A stretch of DNA of 64,000 nucleotides from positions 8,577,001 to 8,641,000 of the forward strand of contig JANTQA010000036.1 in assembly GCA_027625915.1 (NCBI GenBank). Direction: 5' to 3'. Below are positions 51,112-63,773 of the stretch, in pieces. The notes below the pieces were generated by a model. That model saw nothing but the letters and a program-made list of their open reading frames with translations. It searched no databases and was not told the origin of the DNA. Numbering within the stretch: the first letter of the stretch is position 1; the number at the start of each line of letters is the position of its first letter. Made by a program: the position numbers and the translations under genes. The stretch comes from Anaeramoeba flamelloides. Its lineage: Eukaryota; Metamonada; Anaeramoebidae.

Positions 51112-54100
51112 ATGTCGAACACAGATCAAACGGATTCAGACAAAAATGAAAAGCAAAAAGAAAAAAAAACAATCGAACTTGAAGATAGCGAGACAACAGA
51201 TGAAGACGATCTTCCACAAAACGAACAAACCATAAAGCAATTTGGAGAAGACGAAGAGGAAGAGGAAGAGGAAGAATTACCACCAGGACCACACTTCAAA
51301 TTAGTTATAAGAAACATTTCGGTAAAATTTCTTTTCAGAATTTTTTTTTTTTTTTTTAACTATTGACTAAGAACTGAAATTAATGAGAAATTTCCAATTA
51401 CTCTTTTTGTCTCAATTGTTACAAGTCTTTAGTGAACTTGAAGTTAATTGTATTTCAAATTTACTCCTTTTTATTCCATTGAAATAAAATTTTTGGTTAA
51501 ATTGTTGTGTTCTGGAAATTCAAAAATTATTTTTTCTTTTTTAAAAGTCTCTTCAAAATTTTTACATTCCTTACCTTTGTTTGTATAAACCCCAAAAGAA
51601 AATTTTAGGTGAACTATACAGTCAACCCAAGTATTTCCAAAAAAGAAAAAGATCACAAAAATGAAAAAAAAAAAGATCAAGAAAAAGAAAAAAAATATTG
51701 ATCGTTCCAAATTAAAATACTTCTGATGTTCCAAAAAACTTTTAAAAATCTTGGTTTTATTGTGTTTTACCTTTAAATTAATTTTAGGTATTCCAACACT
51801 CTGTTGAAGATTTGGTCGAATTAAAGATTTTTTCACAATTTGGTTTTTGATTTCAAATTAATGAGAAAACCAACAAAAAAAGAAAATATTGATCTTTCCT
51901 TTATTCCAGAAAACCACCTTTTCTTCAATAAAACACCATCAACTTACCATACAGTAACACTTCTAAACCTATTCTTTCTCATTTATCTCTTTCTCTTGAA
52001 TCACAATAAAAAACGAAAAAAAAAAAAAATCATTTTCACTGGCAAGATTCGTAATTCGGTTGTAGAGCAACCAAAAATCCGATTCACCTTTGGGGGCAAT
52101 TTTAAGATTGTTGACAACCGACACAAGGGAGGGAAAATTGAGGAAATTGGAGAAAAAGGGAAGCAGTTTACAACGGGGAAAACGACCCCAGATGAAAATG
52201 GGAGTGGGAATCTATTTCCGAACTCATTTACAAAATATAAAAGGTTTAAGAGTTATGAAGAGATTTCTGAACATGAGCTGACCATTGAATTAATTTCTAC
52301 AGGATGCTGCAAAGCAACCTCTCAAGGAAGTGCCAAGATTAATTTCTTGGAACTCGCCAACAGCCACATCCAACGTGAAGTCAAAACTGAGATTCAAAAA
52401 AAGGGTAATCATAAAATAACAGCCATAGTTTCGTTCCACTGCTATTTCCAAGAAGTGTGGGATTACGATTTACATTTTTATGAATTTGAAGGGACAAATT
52501 TATTGAAAAATAAAAAAGACATCGAGCCAGATCCACAAATCAAATTGAAAATCAAATCTTCGTTTATGAATTATTTCAAGAAAGATAAGAATTTTTTTAA
52601 GCGTAGCTGTACTTCCGAACACGAATTAAACACGAATAACCCACGGTGGGTCGAGGTTGGTAACGTTACCTATAGAGGGATTTTTTCAGAACTTGAAAAT
52701 GAAGACTTAATTGTAAATATTTTTTTTTCTTTTTTTTTAGTATTATTTTTTTTATTTTTGACACTTTGTCTTTTTTACTTTTACAAATTGTTTTATAAGT
52801 GCTTTTCTTACGAACCATGACACACTGTTTTAGCCATTGTAATAGTTATTGTAATAAAAATTACAGTAAATAAAATAATGTGAATAAAATCACCAAAAAT
52901 TTTTGAAACAATAAATTACTATTATTTTCCAATTAAAAAATGAAAATTTTTAGTTCACATTCCAAAATATTTTTCTCCATTATAAGTTGAAGTAAAACCA
53001 AAAGATCTTGACAATATCGTTTAGAAATGATATTTTTAGACGATAAATTAAACTTCCTGAGTTAACTACAAGACAAAATTTTTACTCTGGTAATTTGATT
53101 ATATTAGTAATAATTAATATTCATTTTGGAACTTGAAATAAAAATTTTCATTTATTAATTGGAAAATAACAGTACTGATATATTCAAAGAAGTGTTTTCA
53201 AATTTTTGATTCACATTCCTTATTTTTGAATTTTTTTTCTCGACTCTGAATAAAAAACTCTCTTGGTTTAAATGAAAAGAGCATTATACAAAGAATTTTA
53301 TTGGTTTAAATGTTCAAAGTTCAAGTTATTTTCCAAAGTTTCTGAAATATTCTTTGTAATATTCTGTTTTGAAAGTAAAGTTTCCCAGAATTAAAAATGG
53401 AAAATTAATCAAATATATTTTTTTACCTTTATTTTGAATTTATCATAATTCAAAAAATTTCATTTTTAATTGAAAAATAAATAAGACAAACTGAAAAAAC
53501 CACTCATTTATTTTTTTATGTTAGATTAAATACCTTTGGTCATCTTTAGTAATCATTCAAAATTGAAAACTTAATACCATAGAACAATAAAAATTAGCTA
53601 AGCTCAAAAATTTTAAATTCTTACAGGTACTATTCAAATTTGAGGATCAGTGAATATTGAAATTAAATATATTCCACAAAATCATTCATTTCGCCTGAGT
53701 ACAAAAAAGATATGGATTCGGGTATATTTTTTAATGAAATTTCACATGAAAAAAATGAAATTTTAATAAAATTTAATTGATTTTTTTTTTAATGGCATTT
53801 TATGGAAATTTTGAAATAGCCAATTTGAAGTTACCTGGAAAAATGAAGGAAATTTTTATTGAAAAATTAAGGAATTAAATGTAAAATGCTCAAAAGTAGA
53901 GAAAAAATATAAAGGAAAAATAAATGAAAATTCATCGAAATTTCAAATGAAATATTTATTTTTCGATTTTTTAGTGTAATAAAAGATAAATACTAATACT
54001 ATAAAAAGAAAAATAAAAATTATAGTAATGGAAATGAAGCAATTACTGTTGTCAAAATAAACCATGCAGAAAAGTGTAATCCGTATTTCAAAATAAAAAG

Positions 54101-57100
54101 CGTGTTTTTTTTTTTGTTATAGAAGACCTAGACATCAACCGATCAAAGAAACCAACAATGAACCCTATTTAAATATGGTATTGGTTTCTGAAAGTTCTAT
54201 TATTTAAAAAGAAATTTTAAAAATAAAGGATCAAATTGGAAAATTTATCTCAAAAAATAGAGTTAATTTTTGGAGAATATTAAAAACCAACAAAAAAAAG
54301 TAAATTTTTAAAAAAATTTGAGAATATTATAAAAAATTTTCAACAAATTGCATTCCTAATTTAAATTTTACTGAAAATATCAAGGAGTTTACCTTTAAAA
54401 TTGGTTTGAACTTAGGTATATTATTGGGCAGTGAATTGGATGTTGCCTTGGAACAAGAATAAAAAAAGGCACGGATTATATTTTGGAAACACGGATATAG
54501 TTGTTAGGCATTATTTTGATAACTGTAAAAAAAAATTTGGATTCCAATATTAAATAATCTTCTAAAGTTATTGTTTGCGAAAATTTTTGCTTATTGAAAT
54601 ACGCACATTTTTTTTAGTACATCAGCTTTCTATTATTAATTTATTTGGAACTTTAGGGTTCCTTTTTTATTTTTAGAAATCTTGTTGTGTTATATTAGAA
54701 CAAAAAAAAAAAAATTAAAAAATAAAAAAAAACACAAAAGTTAGCTAAAAATAACTAAAATCGATACAAATTTCTATTACGGCATTATTCCAACACCAAA
54801 TAAAAAAAAAATCTCAAAATTTTTTTATTTAATTTTATTGTTTAAGTGACAATTTTTTAACACCTCTTGTTTATTCCTCTTTTCCGCCCTAAATATTTAT
54901 TTAGAAATTTTATTAAAGATTCAAATTTATTTTTATTATTCACTAATGACTAATAAATAGACAAAGTCTTTTTTGCTAATAATATTAAAAAGATTATTAT
55001 TTTTTAATATATTAGATATATTAATTTTTTTAATTTGGATATCCAGATTTTACCATTATTTTCATAGGCTGGGTAATTCGTTAGGTTTTTTTTTACTTTT
55101 TGAAATGTAAAGAAAATTTATTTAATTTTCTTTACATTCCAAAAATTAAAAAAAACCTAGGCACTCTACGGCACTTGACGACACGATCCCAGAAAAAATG
55201 ATCCAAACCTTCAATAATATCGAAATTATTTAACAAATCTTAAGGGATTAGCGTCACCATAGATTTCTCTATAATCAAAGTCTGTTGTAATTGGGTGTAA
55301 ATGATATTAGTGTACCATGGCTCAAATAGCTCTAAAAAATCTATTATAAATCTTATTGCACAATAAATTCTTACATTTTTTACTAATGATCACAATTAAA
55401 AAAGTTTCATTTTGAAAAAATTTTTTAAAATTCCTTTTCCAAATCTAAAAATAGAAACCCAAAATACAGTATCCTGGTATTTAATAATTTAGATTTAGAA
55501 CTTCCAAAAGTAACTATTTTTACAATTTTTGAATTTCAAAGATTAACTCAATAATGATCAACATAAAAACACAAAAAATGATAAATTTTGTTTACTTTTG
55601 ATAAAGCTAATTGTAGTATCAATATATTTACATGATTTGAGAAATAATTTGTCAAAAAAATTTGTTCGTTAATTATTTAATTTAAAAAAAAAAAACGAAT
55701 TTTTTAGCTACTAATCTACATTTCGCCACAAATTTAAGAAAGATATTTTATGACTTTGAAGTCTGAATATTGCTAATTCATCCTTTAAATTTATGGCGAA
55801 ATGCAGATTTTATTCTGAAATTGTTGGGGGTTTTACTAATACAATGGACTATTTTTAATTGCTGAGATCAGTAAATATTACTACTTGACTAATCGATTTT
55901 TTAGAAACCTTTGAACCATGTAGCACGAATGTGGTTACCTCCAATAACAACATACTTTGTTCCTAGGCTTCTCCTTGGTAGACTCTAACCCCTTAAAATT
56001 AAAAAGTAAAAAAATAAAAAAACTGAAAAATCTACGAAATCAATATAAACTCCATTTCAAAATAATTGGCCCATTAAAAATCAAATATTAAAAATCAAAT
56101 TTTGATAAATTGAAGTTATCTGTTATAATATAAAAATTTCGATTTTTAATATTCAGTTCTATACTCTCGAGAGGTATTTGTTTTTATTCATAAAATACAA
56201 GTAAAAAAAAAAGTAAAAAAAAACTTTTAAAAAAAATTGTGACATTTATTTTGAAATTTAGTTTACTTTTGCAATAACAAAATACTGTATTTCAATTTAA
56301 ACAGAAAATAAAGTTCAACAGGTTTTTAGGTTACTATCCTCTTAACTGATAACATTATTAAAAATGAAAAGTAAGATCAATTAAGAAAAGAAAAATAAAT
56401 GATTAATGTATCAGCACTCTACAACAATAGTGTATATTGTTAAAATATTTTATTGGTGATACTCTCTACTTTCAAATTTTGGAGATTCCAAGTGCCAAAA
56501 AATTCTGATCGACCAAGAAAGCCAAAAAAGAAAATTTTTTAGTGAGATCAAATTTTTTTTTCCATTTTTTTCTGAAATTAAAAACTATTAAATTCATTTT
56601 ATTTCTCAGATTATAAAAAGTTTTTACCTTTTTTATTACCTTAACCATAATTATTACACTATAAATTGTCTTTGTTATCAGGAATATTAATAAAAGAATT
56701 TTTTTCTTTTTTGAGATAATTCTTTTTCGGTTAACCAAAAAATTGATTATTTATTCAACCTATTAAAAAATATTTGTATTGCTTTAAGAAGAATAGATTT
56801 TACCATTAAAGTTTTAAAGTCATTTAAAATTTTTACTCATAAACTTTGTTTTTGTTTCAAGATTAAATTCGATTCTTTCAAAATAAAATTTTCTTGAAGA
56901 TAATTAAGAATGAGTTATTTGATCCTCAAAATTCAATATCTATTTTTTTTTTCTGACAAAAAAAATTTGAATTGTTAAAATGATTCTTGTGAATGAGACC
57001 AAATAAATAGTTAAAAAAATTTCAAAATTGAAAATTTTTCAAAATTTTTTTTTTCATTTTTTGAAAACAACAAAAAAAACTGTTTTCAAACCTTTAAAGA

Positions 57101-59847
57101 ATAAAAAAAATTGCTTAATAATAGATAAATTTCCTTGATAAACTTTTGTTAAACTTCTATCAAATTTTCATTTATTTAATCACCTATACCTCAGATAGTT
57201 TTATTGGTAGTGAGAATTGAATTGAAATATTAATAAATAATCACAAAATAAAAAATTTACTTTCAAAATCAAGACTTTCCAACATAAAACGAAAAATATA
57301 TGATATATTTTCAAGAATTACAGCTGTTCCAAGTCTACCATGAATTTTTTTCAATATCAAATTTTGATGTTGATATAGATTTTTAAAAGGTTAAAAATGA
57401 GAATAAGAAAGCAAATTTAGATAAATTTTTTTCAATAAATGAGCTCATATGAAAAATCAACAAAATAAAAAAAAATGAATTTATTTATCCCAAAAATATA
57501 GTGTGAAGTCTATAATCACAAAATGGTCGGAAATTCCGAAAAGATTGGAGAGAGTCTAATTGGGATGAGGGGATTTTTAGATTATGGTGTTTTGGAAGGT
57601 GCCTTAGTCCGAACCACGACTGAAAAACAAAAATCTGAATCAAGTGGCATTGTTCAAAAGTATAATAAAAAAATTGATGGTGGCTCCATTGTAGGACTAG
57701 TTGAAGTTGAAAATTACCCACCACATCAGCAATATGGTGATATTGTAATTCTAAAACCTGGGAGGAACTATATTGGCGTCCACATTAGTAGATGCACCAA
57801 CTTAAGAAGTGCGGATCCCAATGGCTTTTCTGATCCATTTGTTATCGTGGAATTTGGAGGATTTAAGCAAAGAACCAAAATAATATATAGGTCTTTAGAT
57901 CCAATTTTTGAGGAAACCCTCTATTTTGAATTAAAAGTGGGTGTCTTAAATGAGCAGAACATTGGAAATAAGGGGAATCTTAAAGTTATGGTCTTTGATG
58001 ACGACGAAGCCGGAGATGATTTCCTTGGTTCTTGTGAAATTGATTTGAAGGAAATTGTGAATTCCTCTGAGAGCAAAGTTGGTAACAACTTAAACCGATG
58101 CACAAGTCGGGTTTATAAGCAAAGATTAACTTTATTTGCCAATGGGGAAGAAACTGAGCAATTGATTGACCTGAAGGCGTGGTTTCAACCGGATATCCCA
58201 AAGGAATTTACCTTTAAGAATTTGAATAAAAAAGTGAAAAAAAAAAAATTGTCCAAGGTATACAGAGAGCGAGAAGCCATATGGAGACAAAAGATCCCAA
58301 AGGGTCATTTAGAGAAGGGAGATTTTGAAATAGCGGGAGCAGACGAAGATTATTATGAACATTTCATCCCTACTTATATGTCAACAATAACTTTACCCAA
58401 AGAACTTCGAGATCGGAGGGTAATTGCTCGAACGATCAAATGCTTCACCTTTGAAAATGATGAGATCACCTTTGGTGGCCGAAGGGATGTATGGTGTTCC
58501 CCAAATTTCTTTTTATCTTTAATGAAGGGGTCTGCCGAGGAGCATGCTGCCTTACAAGTTTCCATGCTAATAAGCTTAGAAATCGATGCCTATCTTTGCC
58601 AGGGTAAGACAAAAACTGGTGACGAGCATTATTGGGTGATGGTTAGAGAGGTTGATGGTAATGTCACCTTTTGTGAATGTTCAACCGCTAAAAAATATTT
58701 GTTGGAAGGCAAATGGGAAGGATCAATAGAGGAAGACAGCGACGAACTTGAAGATCGAAAATCTAAAAAAAAAAACAAAAAAAAAACAAAAAAAAAAAAC
58801 GTGAATTTGAACAATAAAAAAAAAAATAAAAAAAAAAAAAAATATAATACATTAAGTGAAAGTGGCGACGAAAGCCAAGATCGTATTTTAAATGAAAAAG
58901 AAATGGAAACAGAAGATTCGAGTGATTTGGAAAAAAATAAAATTTGGTTAGATAACAGTAGTGACGAAGAACAAGACAAGATTGGAAAAGAAGAAATGGA
59001 AATTAAAGATGAAACAATAATGCCATACATGACCTTAGAAATTGTTGCAAATCATAAAAACTTGTGGGCCAATATCCAGGACACCTTAGATCCAGCACAA
59101 ATCCTTTATGATCTGGAAGATGAGAAGAAATGGTTACCCTTCGTTGATGAAAAAGATGGATTTGAAAAAGAAATAAAGCCATTTTATAAAACAATCAGAT
59201 TGGGACCAAAGATACCTGAAGGTAGAGCACAACTATTTGCAAATAGGATTCGAAAGGAAGTTATTGCGGGGTATACCAATTTCAGACATGGAAAGAACTT
59301 GAAAACAATCTTTTTGAAAAAATTTACTCCAGTAATTGAATCTGGTCTTGACTATTATGAAAAAAGGGAACTTGAAGTTATAACTGAAGAAGATGAGCAA
59401 AGTTTTAAAATTTGGAGAGGTAAAATTGCAGAATTATGCCCACAGGGTTATAAATTTAATGCATATACAATTAATTTTAATTATACCGATCCAACGCGAA
59501 TTAGAAATTACATAATGGAGAAATATGATTTCCAGCAAGATGAAAGTATCGATACAGTTTTCGCCTGTGGAGTGTATGTGCGTGGCTATTACGGCAAAGT
59601 TTCTTCAGTTTGGGTAATGTTATGCGTCATGAATGTTTTGCCGAAAAAAATCGATGAGAAGGAAGAAGACAAGAAAGGTAAAAAGAAAGACAAGCAACAA
59701 AATACTGGAAACCAAATCGAGGATGAGAAAAAATCAAATAAATCCCCAAAGAAGAAAAAGAAGAAAAACAAAAAGACAAAGGGGGAATTCATTTCAATAG
59801 CATCTAACGAAGAATCTGATTCTGAGAAAGATGAATTAAAAAAATAA
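51112..59847 (+). CDS. CC2D2A-like ciliary transition-zone protein (C2 + transglutaminase-like)
   Basis: Exons are 51112-51321, 51788-51953, 52047-52712 and 57502-59847, for about 1128 residues. After an acidic N-terminus come degenerate C2 domains. The last spans the 4.8-kb intron: SELENEDLI joins CEVYNHKMVGNSEKIGE in phase 0. A canonical C2 follows at about 433-553 (SADPNGFSDPF, VFDDDEAGDDFLG). A transglutaminase-like fold at about 640-760 has DVWCSPNFFLSLMKG and AEEHAAL; the catalytic Cys is absent, as in CC2D2A. The C-terminal block LWANIQ to SVWVMLCVM matches the CC2D2A end. CC2D2A is an MKS-module gate protein at the base of cilia. The protein is shorter than animal forms. Exon 2 needs one T fewer in a T-run near 51843-51847 to stay in frame. 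Exon 4 identity is firm; exons 1-2 are less certain. Confidence 0.85.
51322..51787 (+). other. CC2D2A-like intron 1
   Basis: A 466-base GT-AG intron in phase 0 (GTAAAA to TTTTAG). An alternative acceptor at about 51608 (AATTTTAG) opens a Lys-rich frame starting VNYTVNPSISKK, but it closes without a donor, so I prefer the longer intron. Confidence 0.5.
54050..54530 (+). repeat. 0.48-kb direct repeat, right copy
   Basis: This is the second copy of 50172-50660, same orientation, 3.4 kb downstream, inside the large CC2D2A-like intron. It ends near AACTGTAAAAAAAAATTTGG. Confidence 0.85.
55068..55200. repeat. Composite palindrome repeat PF, copy 4 (short)
   Basis: A palindrome at about 55079-55158 has arms of the type AAATGTAAAGAAAATT and its inverse. 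It is followed by CCTAGGCACTCTACGGCACT, the same word seen at 29872-29888 and, inverted, at about 12189-12207. Confidence 0.7.
55713..55809. mobile_element. Short inverted-repeat (MITE-like) element
   Basis: Arms of 25 bases, beginning AATCTACATTTCGCCACAAA and ending TTTATGGCGAAATGCAGATT, differ at two positions and enclose about 47 bases. No clear target duplication. Confidence 0.75.
56395..57120 (+). repeat. Long dispersed repeat R3, copy 2
   Basis: Counterpart of 19590-20990 in the same orientation, shorter by internal deletions, with TTTTTACTCATAAACTTTG and TGATTCTTGTGAATGAGACC. Confidence 0.65.
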
Positions 59848-60119
59848 CATTTTCCAATTGTTATTGATGACTTTGATGTTAATTATTATTAGAATTGTTT
59901 GAAATGTTTTTATTTTTTTATTTAATTTTTTTTTATCTATTTGAAGGGATGCAATGTTATTTTTATTATTTTTAGTTATTAAATCAATGAATAATTTACT
60001 GTTGATTTTTTTTTTTTTTTTTTATTATTATCAAAATTTCTTTGGCTCATAAATAAAAAATTATTAATAAATATAATCTTTTCAGTTTTTTTAAGGGGGT
60101 AAGTACATTTTTCATTTTT

Positions 60120-61300
60120 TGAGTACCACCATTTATGTGAAACTGAATTCTTCAAATCATTTCTTTAGCCAAATACATTGATATTTTTATAAATACTAGA
60201 GTGGAATATAACATAGTCCAAGATATTTTCAAACCAATAAAAAATGGGTTTCTAAAAAAAATGAAAAAATTGATCAAAAAAAAAATTGATAAAAATGATT
60301 TATTACTTGATCTTATCTATAACATTTTACACAATTACTTATTCTTTATTTGGTTTTATTTTTAATTCTTTATGAATAAAATTTTGTTTGGAAAATTTTT
60401 GATAAACAAATTACTGTTTATTTTGAAAGAATTTCCAAAATGAATTTAAAAATCTTATTTTTATTTATGTCATCTAATTCTAGTTTTAATTCAGAAAATC
60501 AGAGATTTTTTAAATTCTTCTTGAGAATAAGGGTTTATTTGACGAATTAGTTTGATTTTATAATTATTTATTTTCCATTAAATTGGAAAACTCAAAAAAA
60601 TACTCAATCTGATTGAAATTTTTTCTTGAATTTTGCAATTATTTTGATTTGAATCCTTTGTAACTTTTTTTTGATTCCAAGAATTCAACCCCTTAATTTT
60701 TTAATTTTTGAAAAAGTATTCCTTATTTATGGCTTTGTTTGATAAAAATATTTTAAAAAAGAATTTTGAAAGCAAATTTGTCAAAAAGGTTTTTTATAAA
60801 TAATAAATAAATAGTAATGGGGCGAGAAATTCAAGGAAAAAAATCGTGTGTATTAATACAAGCTAAGAAGATAAAGAAAACCAATCTTCGAAAATATGCT
60901 TTTGGTCGATTTTTTTTTTTTTAATTCTTGATATCAACAAATTTATTTGGAATGGTGATCTTTAGTGTTTGGTCTTCTAAAAGAAAATATTTGTTTAAAA
61001 TGCACACCTTTTCGGGTATATTTTTTTGGTTTACTGTTTGATTAATTTCAATCGTTCGTATAAACACATTTCTAGAGTCAAAACTAAATTTAATAAAACC
61101 CAAAAATTGAATCAAAAAAAATTCAAACAATTGAAAAATTTAAGATTCAACTCTGAATTACTTTGGTTCTTTTCACGAATAGACTAGTGGATTGTATTTT
61201 GGTTCCAAAGTTTCAATATCTGCTCGCACTCAAAAAATATTTTTGCAGTAATGTTAACACAATTAAAATTTTTCAAAATGGTAAAATGTACTATATTGCT
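60120..61300 (+). repeat. Long dispersed repeat R1, copy 2
   Basis: Counterpart of 5688-6735, same orientation, with the same order of conserved words over about 1.1 kb. Confidence 0.7.
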
Positions 61301-62039
61301 TAATAAAATAAAAAATAATAATAAATATATCAAATGATGTAGATCTGAAAAATATAGCATTATTTTTCATATTTTTACAAATATTTTTACTAAAGAATTA
61401 TAACTTTAATATTCAATGATCTTAATTATTTACCGAGAAAAAGGACACATGAAAAAGAATTGATCATATTCAATAATTTTTTTATCTGGCTGTTGCCATT
61501 TTGGAATATTATCAATTGAAAAAATTCCCAGTCTTTCGAAAAAGGCCATATTTAAACCATGTAATACATTAATGATTTTGGATTATTCGTAAGCAATTAT
61601 TAAAGATAAAAAAAATCTTTTTGGAAATTTAATTTTAAATTCAAAAAAAAATTAAAGCATCATAATATTTCAAAATAAAGTAAAAATCTGATCAAAACTA
61701 ATAAGACTGATATTACTTGTAATACTCTTTTCAGATATGAATTTTGGTTTCTAAAAAAAGTTTCAACTCATTTTTTACTATTTTCAAAAAGTTCAAAATC
61801 CAACATATTTTCTAAATTTATTTCAAAAAAAATATAATGTGAAAAACAAAGAAGAAAAAAATCAAATTGTTGTGAAGGAAATTTATAAAAATATACTTTA
61901 AAAATCAAACAACTAAGTTTAAGAATAACTCAACAGAAAAAAATCTCCTTAATATCGAAAAAAACTACAATAATTATTTTTAAACTTTAAAAAAAGATAA
62001 TTTTTTGATTCAAAGAACAGTTCAAATCAATGTATTCTT

Positions 62040-62900
62040 TTTATTTAAAAAAAAAATAATGAGAAAAACAAGTAAAATATTTAAATTATAAATTCTCCCA
62101 AAATACTTTTTTAAAAACCTGAAAAATTCAACGTATAATCTAAAAGAAATGTTTTTTATTTAGATTATTTTTAATCAATAATTAATAATCCAATCTTAAT
62201 TATTTCAGTGGGTTAGTAAGAATCTCCAAAGATTAAAAGTAACAATAAGTTGAATTTTTAAAAATTTTTGAAGATTTTCAAAAAAATAAAATCAATTCAA
62301 ATAAATTTTATATAATAATAAAAACAATAAGAGAATTTATCTAATAACTGATTTTAATACTAATAGTTGGTTGTTTATACCCTTAATATGAAAATAAATA
62401 AATATTATCAAAAGGTTATATTTAATTAATAACACAGTAGTTATTTATACTCTAAATATTTGAAAAAGAATATTACTTGATGTTTTAGAATTTCAAGAAA
62501 TTTAATAAATATTTGTAAAAAACAAAGGATCAATTCTTTTATATCTTCAGGATTCAATATTTGATTTATTTTTCTGGTATTTTCAAAAAAATAAATTTGA
62601 AATGTTATTTATTCATTAAAACTCTCGGAAATATCTAAAAGTGAGATTTCCTCAAAATCAGAATTTTATACAAATTTTTCTTTTTCTGTTTGATCCAAAA
62701 ATCCAAACAAAAATGGGATCCAGATCTTGTTACTGAAAATTAATTGAGGAAATATATTTCTGTTAATAGTGAGAATAAATTTCTGGAAAGTTGATAAAAT
62801 AGTTGTTTTATGGGTTAAATTGTATTATATCATGTTGTCAAAATAAAGTGCTCTATTAACCTTTGGGAAAAATCATAAAAAAGAGTTATTACTCCCTTAA
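62040..62900 (+). repeat. Dispersed repeat R4, copy 2
   Basis: Counterpart of 21690-22460. Shared landmarks include GATTATTTTTAATCAATAAT, AAAACTCTCGGAAA (compare CAAACTCTCAGAAA) and AACCTTTGGGAAAAA. Confidence 0.55.
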
Positions 62901-63691
62901 GGTTGCAATCCCTGAAATTTGAAAATAGATAATCTTGTGTTGGGTGTGAAAACATGCTATTTTGGTTCTTATCTGATTGATCTTGGACCTTGGTATGGGT
63001 TTTAAGAGTTGTTCAAAATTGCAATTTTTGACATTCTTTTTTTTTTTTTTCCGAAATCCGAATTGAAGAGTGTCAGATTTATTGGTTGGAACATAAGTTA
63101 TAAAAAATTGTGGTTTGTGGGTTGTTGAAGGAAATTTTTATATGTAGGTTTGGTTTTAATTGGAGTTTTAAAAAACTATTACTTGTTTTTAGAAAATTAA
63201 GAAAAATGATAATAAATATTATCTTCATTAAGGTAAAACTAAAATTTATTCGAAATATCTTCCATTCTTAGAGCCTGAAATTCATAAATTTAGATTTGGA
63301 AGAAAAAGTTAAAACCATGATAATATTCATGTTTTACCCACTATTAAAATTCAAACTGAGTTGAAAATCCAACAACTAAAAATCAAAAAAAAAATCTTAA
63401 TTTATTTTACAAGTTATTCTTTTTTCAAATAGTCTTCTTTAGAAATTTGAAAGAGTGTATAAATAGGTATAAAATTAGAAATTTCGAGATATTATTATAA
63501 AAATATGGTTTGGTATCAATGTTTTTAGAGTAGTTTTGTGTTAGATTTTGTTCGTGATTTGTTGAATATGATGAAAATTTTCGAGGTTATTTTTATGAAG
63601 TGAGTAAAAATTTTCAAAGAGTAATTGTGATTTTTCAGTTGAAAAAAGTTTTTAGTATAAATATTAAATTAAAAAGTAAGATTTTTCGTAA

Positions 63692-63763
63692 GGTCCTGTA
63701 GCGCAGTGGTAGCGCGTCTGATTTCTAATCAGAAGGTCGTAGGTTCGAGCCCTACCTGGATCG
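63692..63763 (+). tRNA. tRNA-Arg (anticodon UCU)
   Basis: This 72-base gene folds into a full cloverleaf: acceptor GGTCCTG with CTGGATC, D-stem GCGC/GCGC, anticodon stem TCTGA/TCAGA around loop TTTCTAA, and T-stem GTAGG/CCTAC with loop TTCGAGC. Anticodon TCT is at 63724-63726 and reads AGA, the Arg codon favoured in A/T-rich genes. There is no intron. The internal A box (TAGCGCAGTGG) and B box (GGTTCGAGCC) fit RNA polymerase III. The acceptor stem has one T-T mismatch and one G-T pair. Confidence 0.96.
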
Positions 63764-63764
63764 A

Positions 63765-63773
63765 TTTTTTTTT
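63765..63773 (+). terminator. RNA polymerase III terminator of the tRNA gene
   Basis: A run of nine T residues begins one base after the discriminator base of the tRNA, the usual pol III stop signal. Confidence 0.85.

Larger units (their letters stand above)
52713..57501 (+). other. CC2D2A-like intron 3 (4.8 kb)
   Basis: It starts GTAAAT and ends AATATAG, phase 0, within a C2 domain. It contains the right copy of the 0.49-kb direct repeat (54050-54530), palindrome repeat PF (55068-55200), a small inverted-repeat element (55713-55809) and repeat R3 (56395-57120). No exon was seen inside. Confidence 0.75.
59848..63691. other. Gene-free stretch between CC2D2A-like gene and tRNA
   Basis: No exon could be supported in these 3.8 kb. 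About 60120-61300 is repeat R1 and about 62040-62900 is repeat R4; the rest is A/T-rich with homopolymers (for example T-runs near 60008-60023 and 63039-63050). Confidence 0.55.

Noticed and set aside
51608-51720. Lys-rich frame after AATTTTAG as an extra CC2D2A-like exon
   Set aside because: It ends in a stop with no usable donor before it. Splicing directly to 51788 keeps phase and C2-like sequence.
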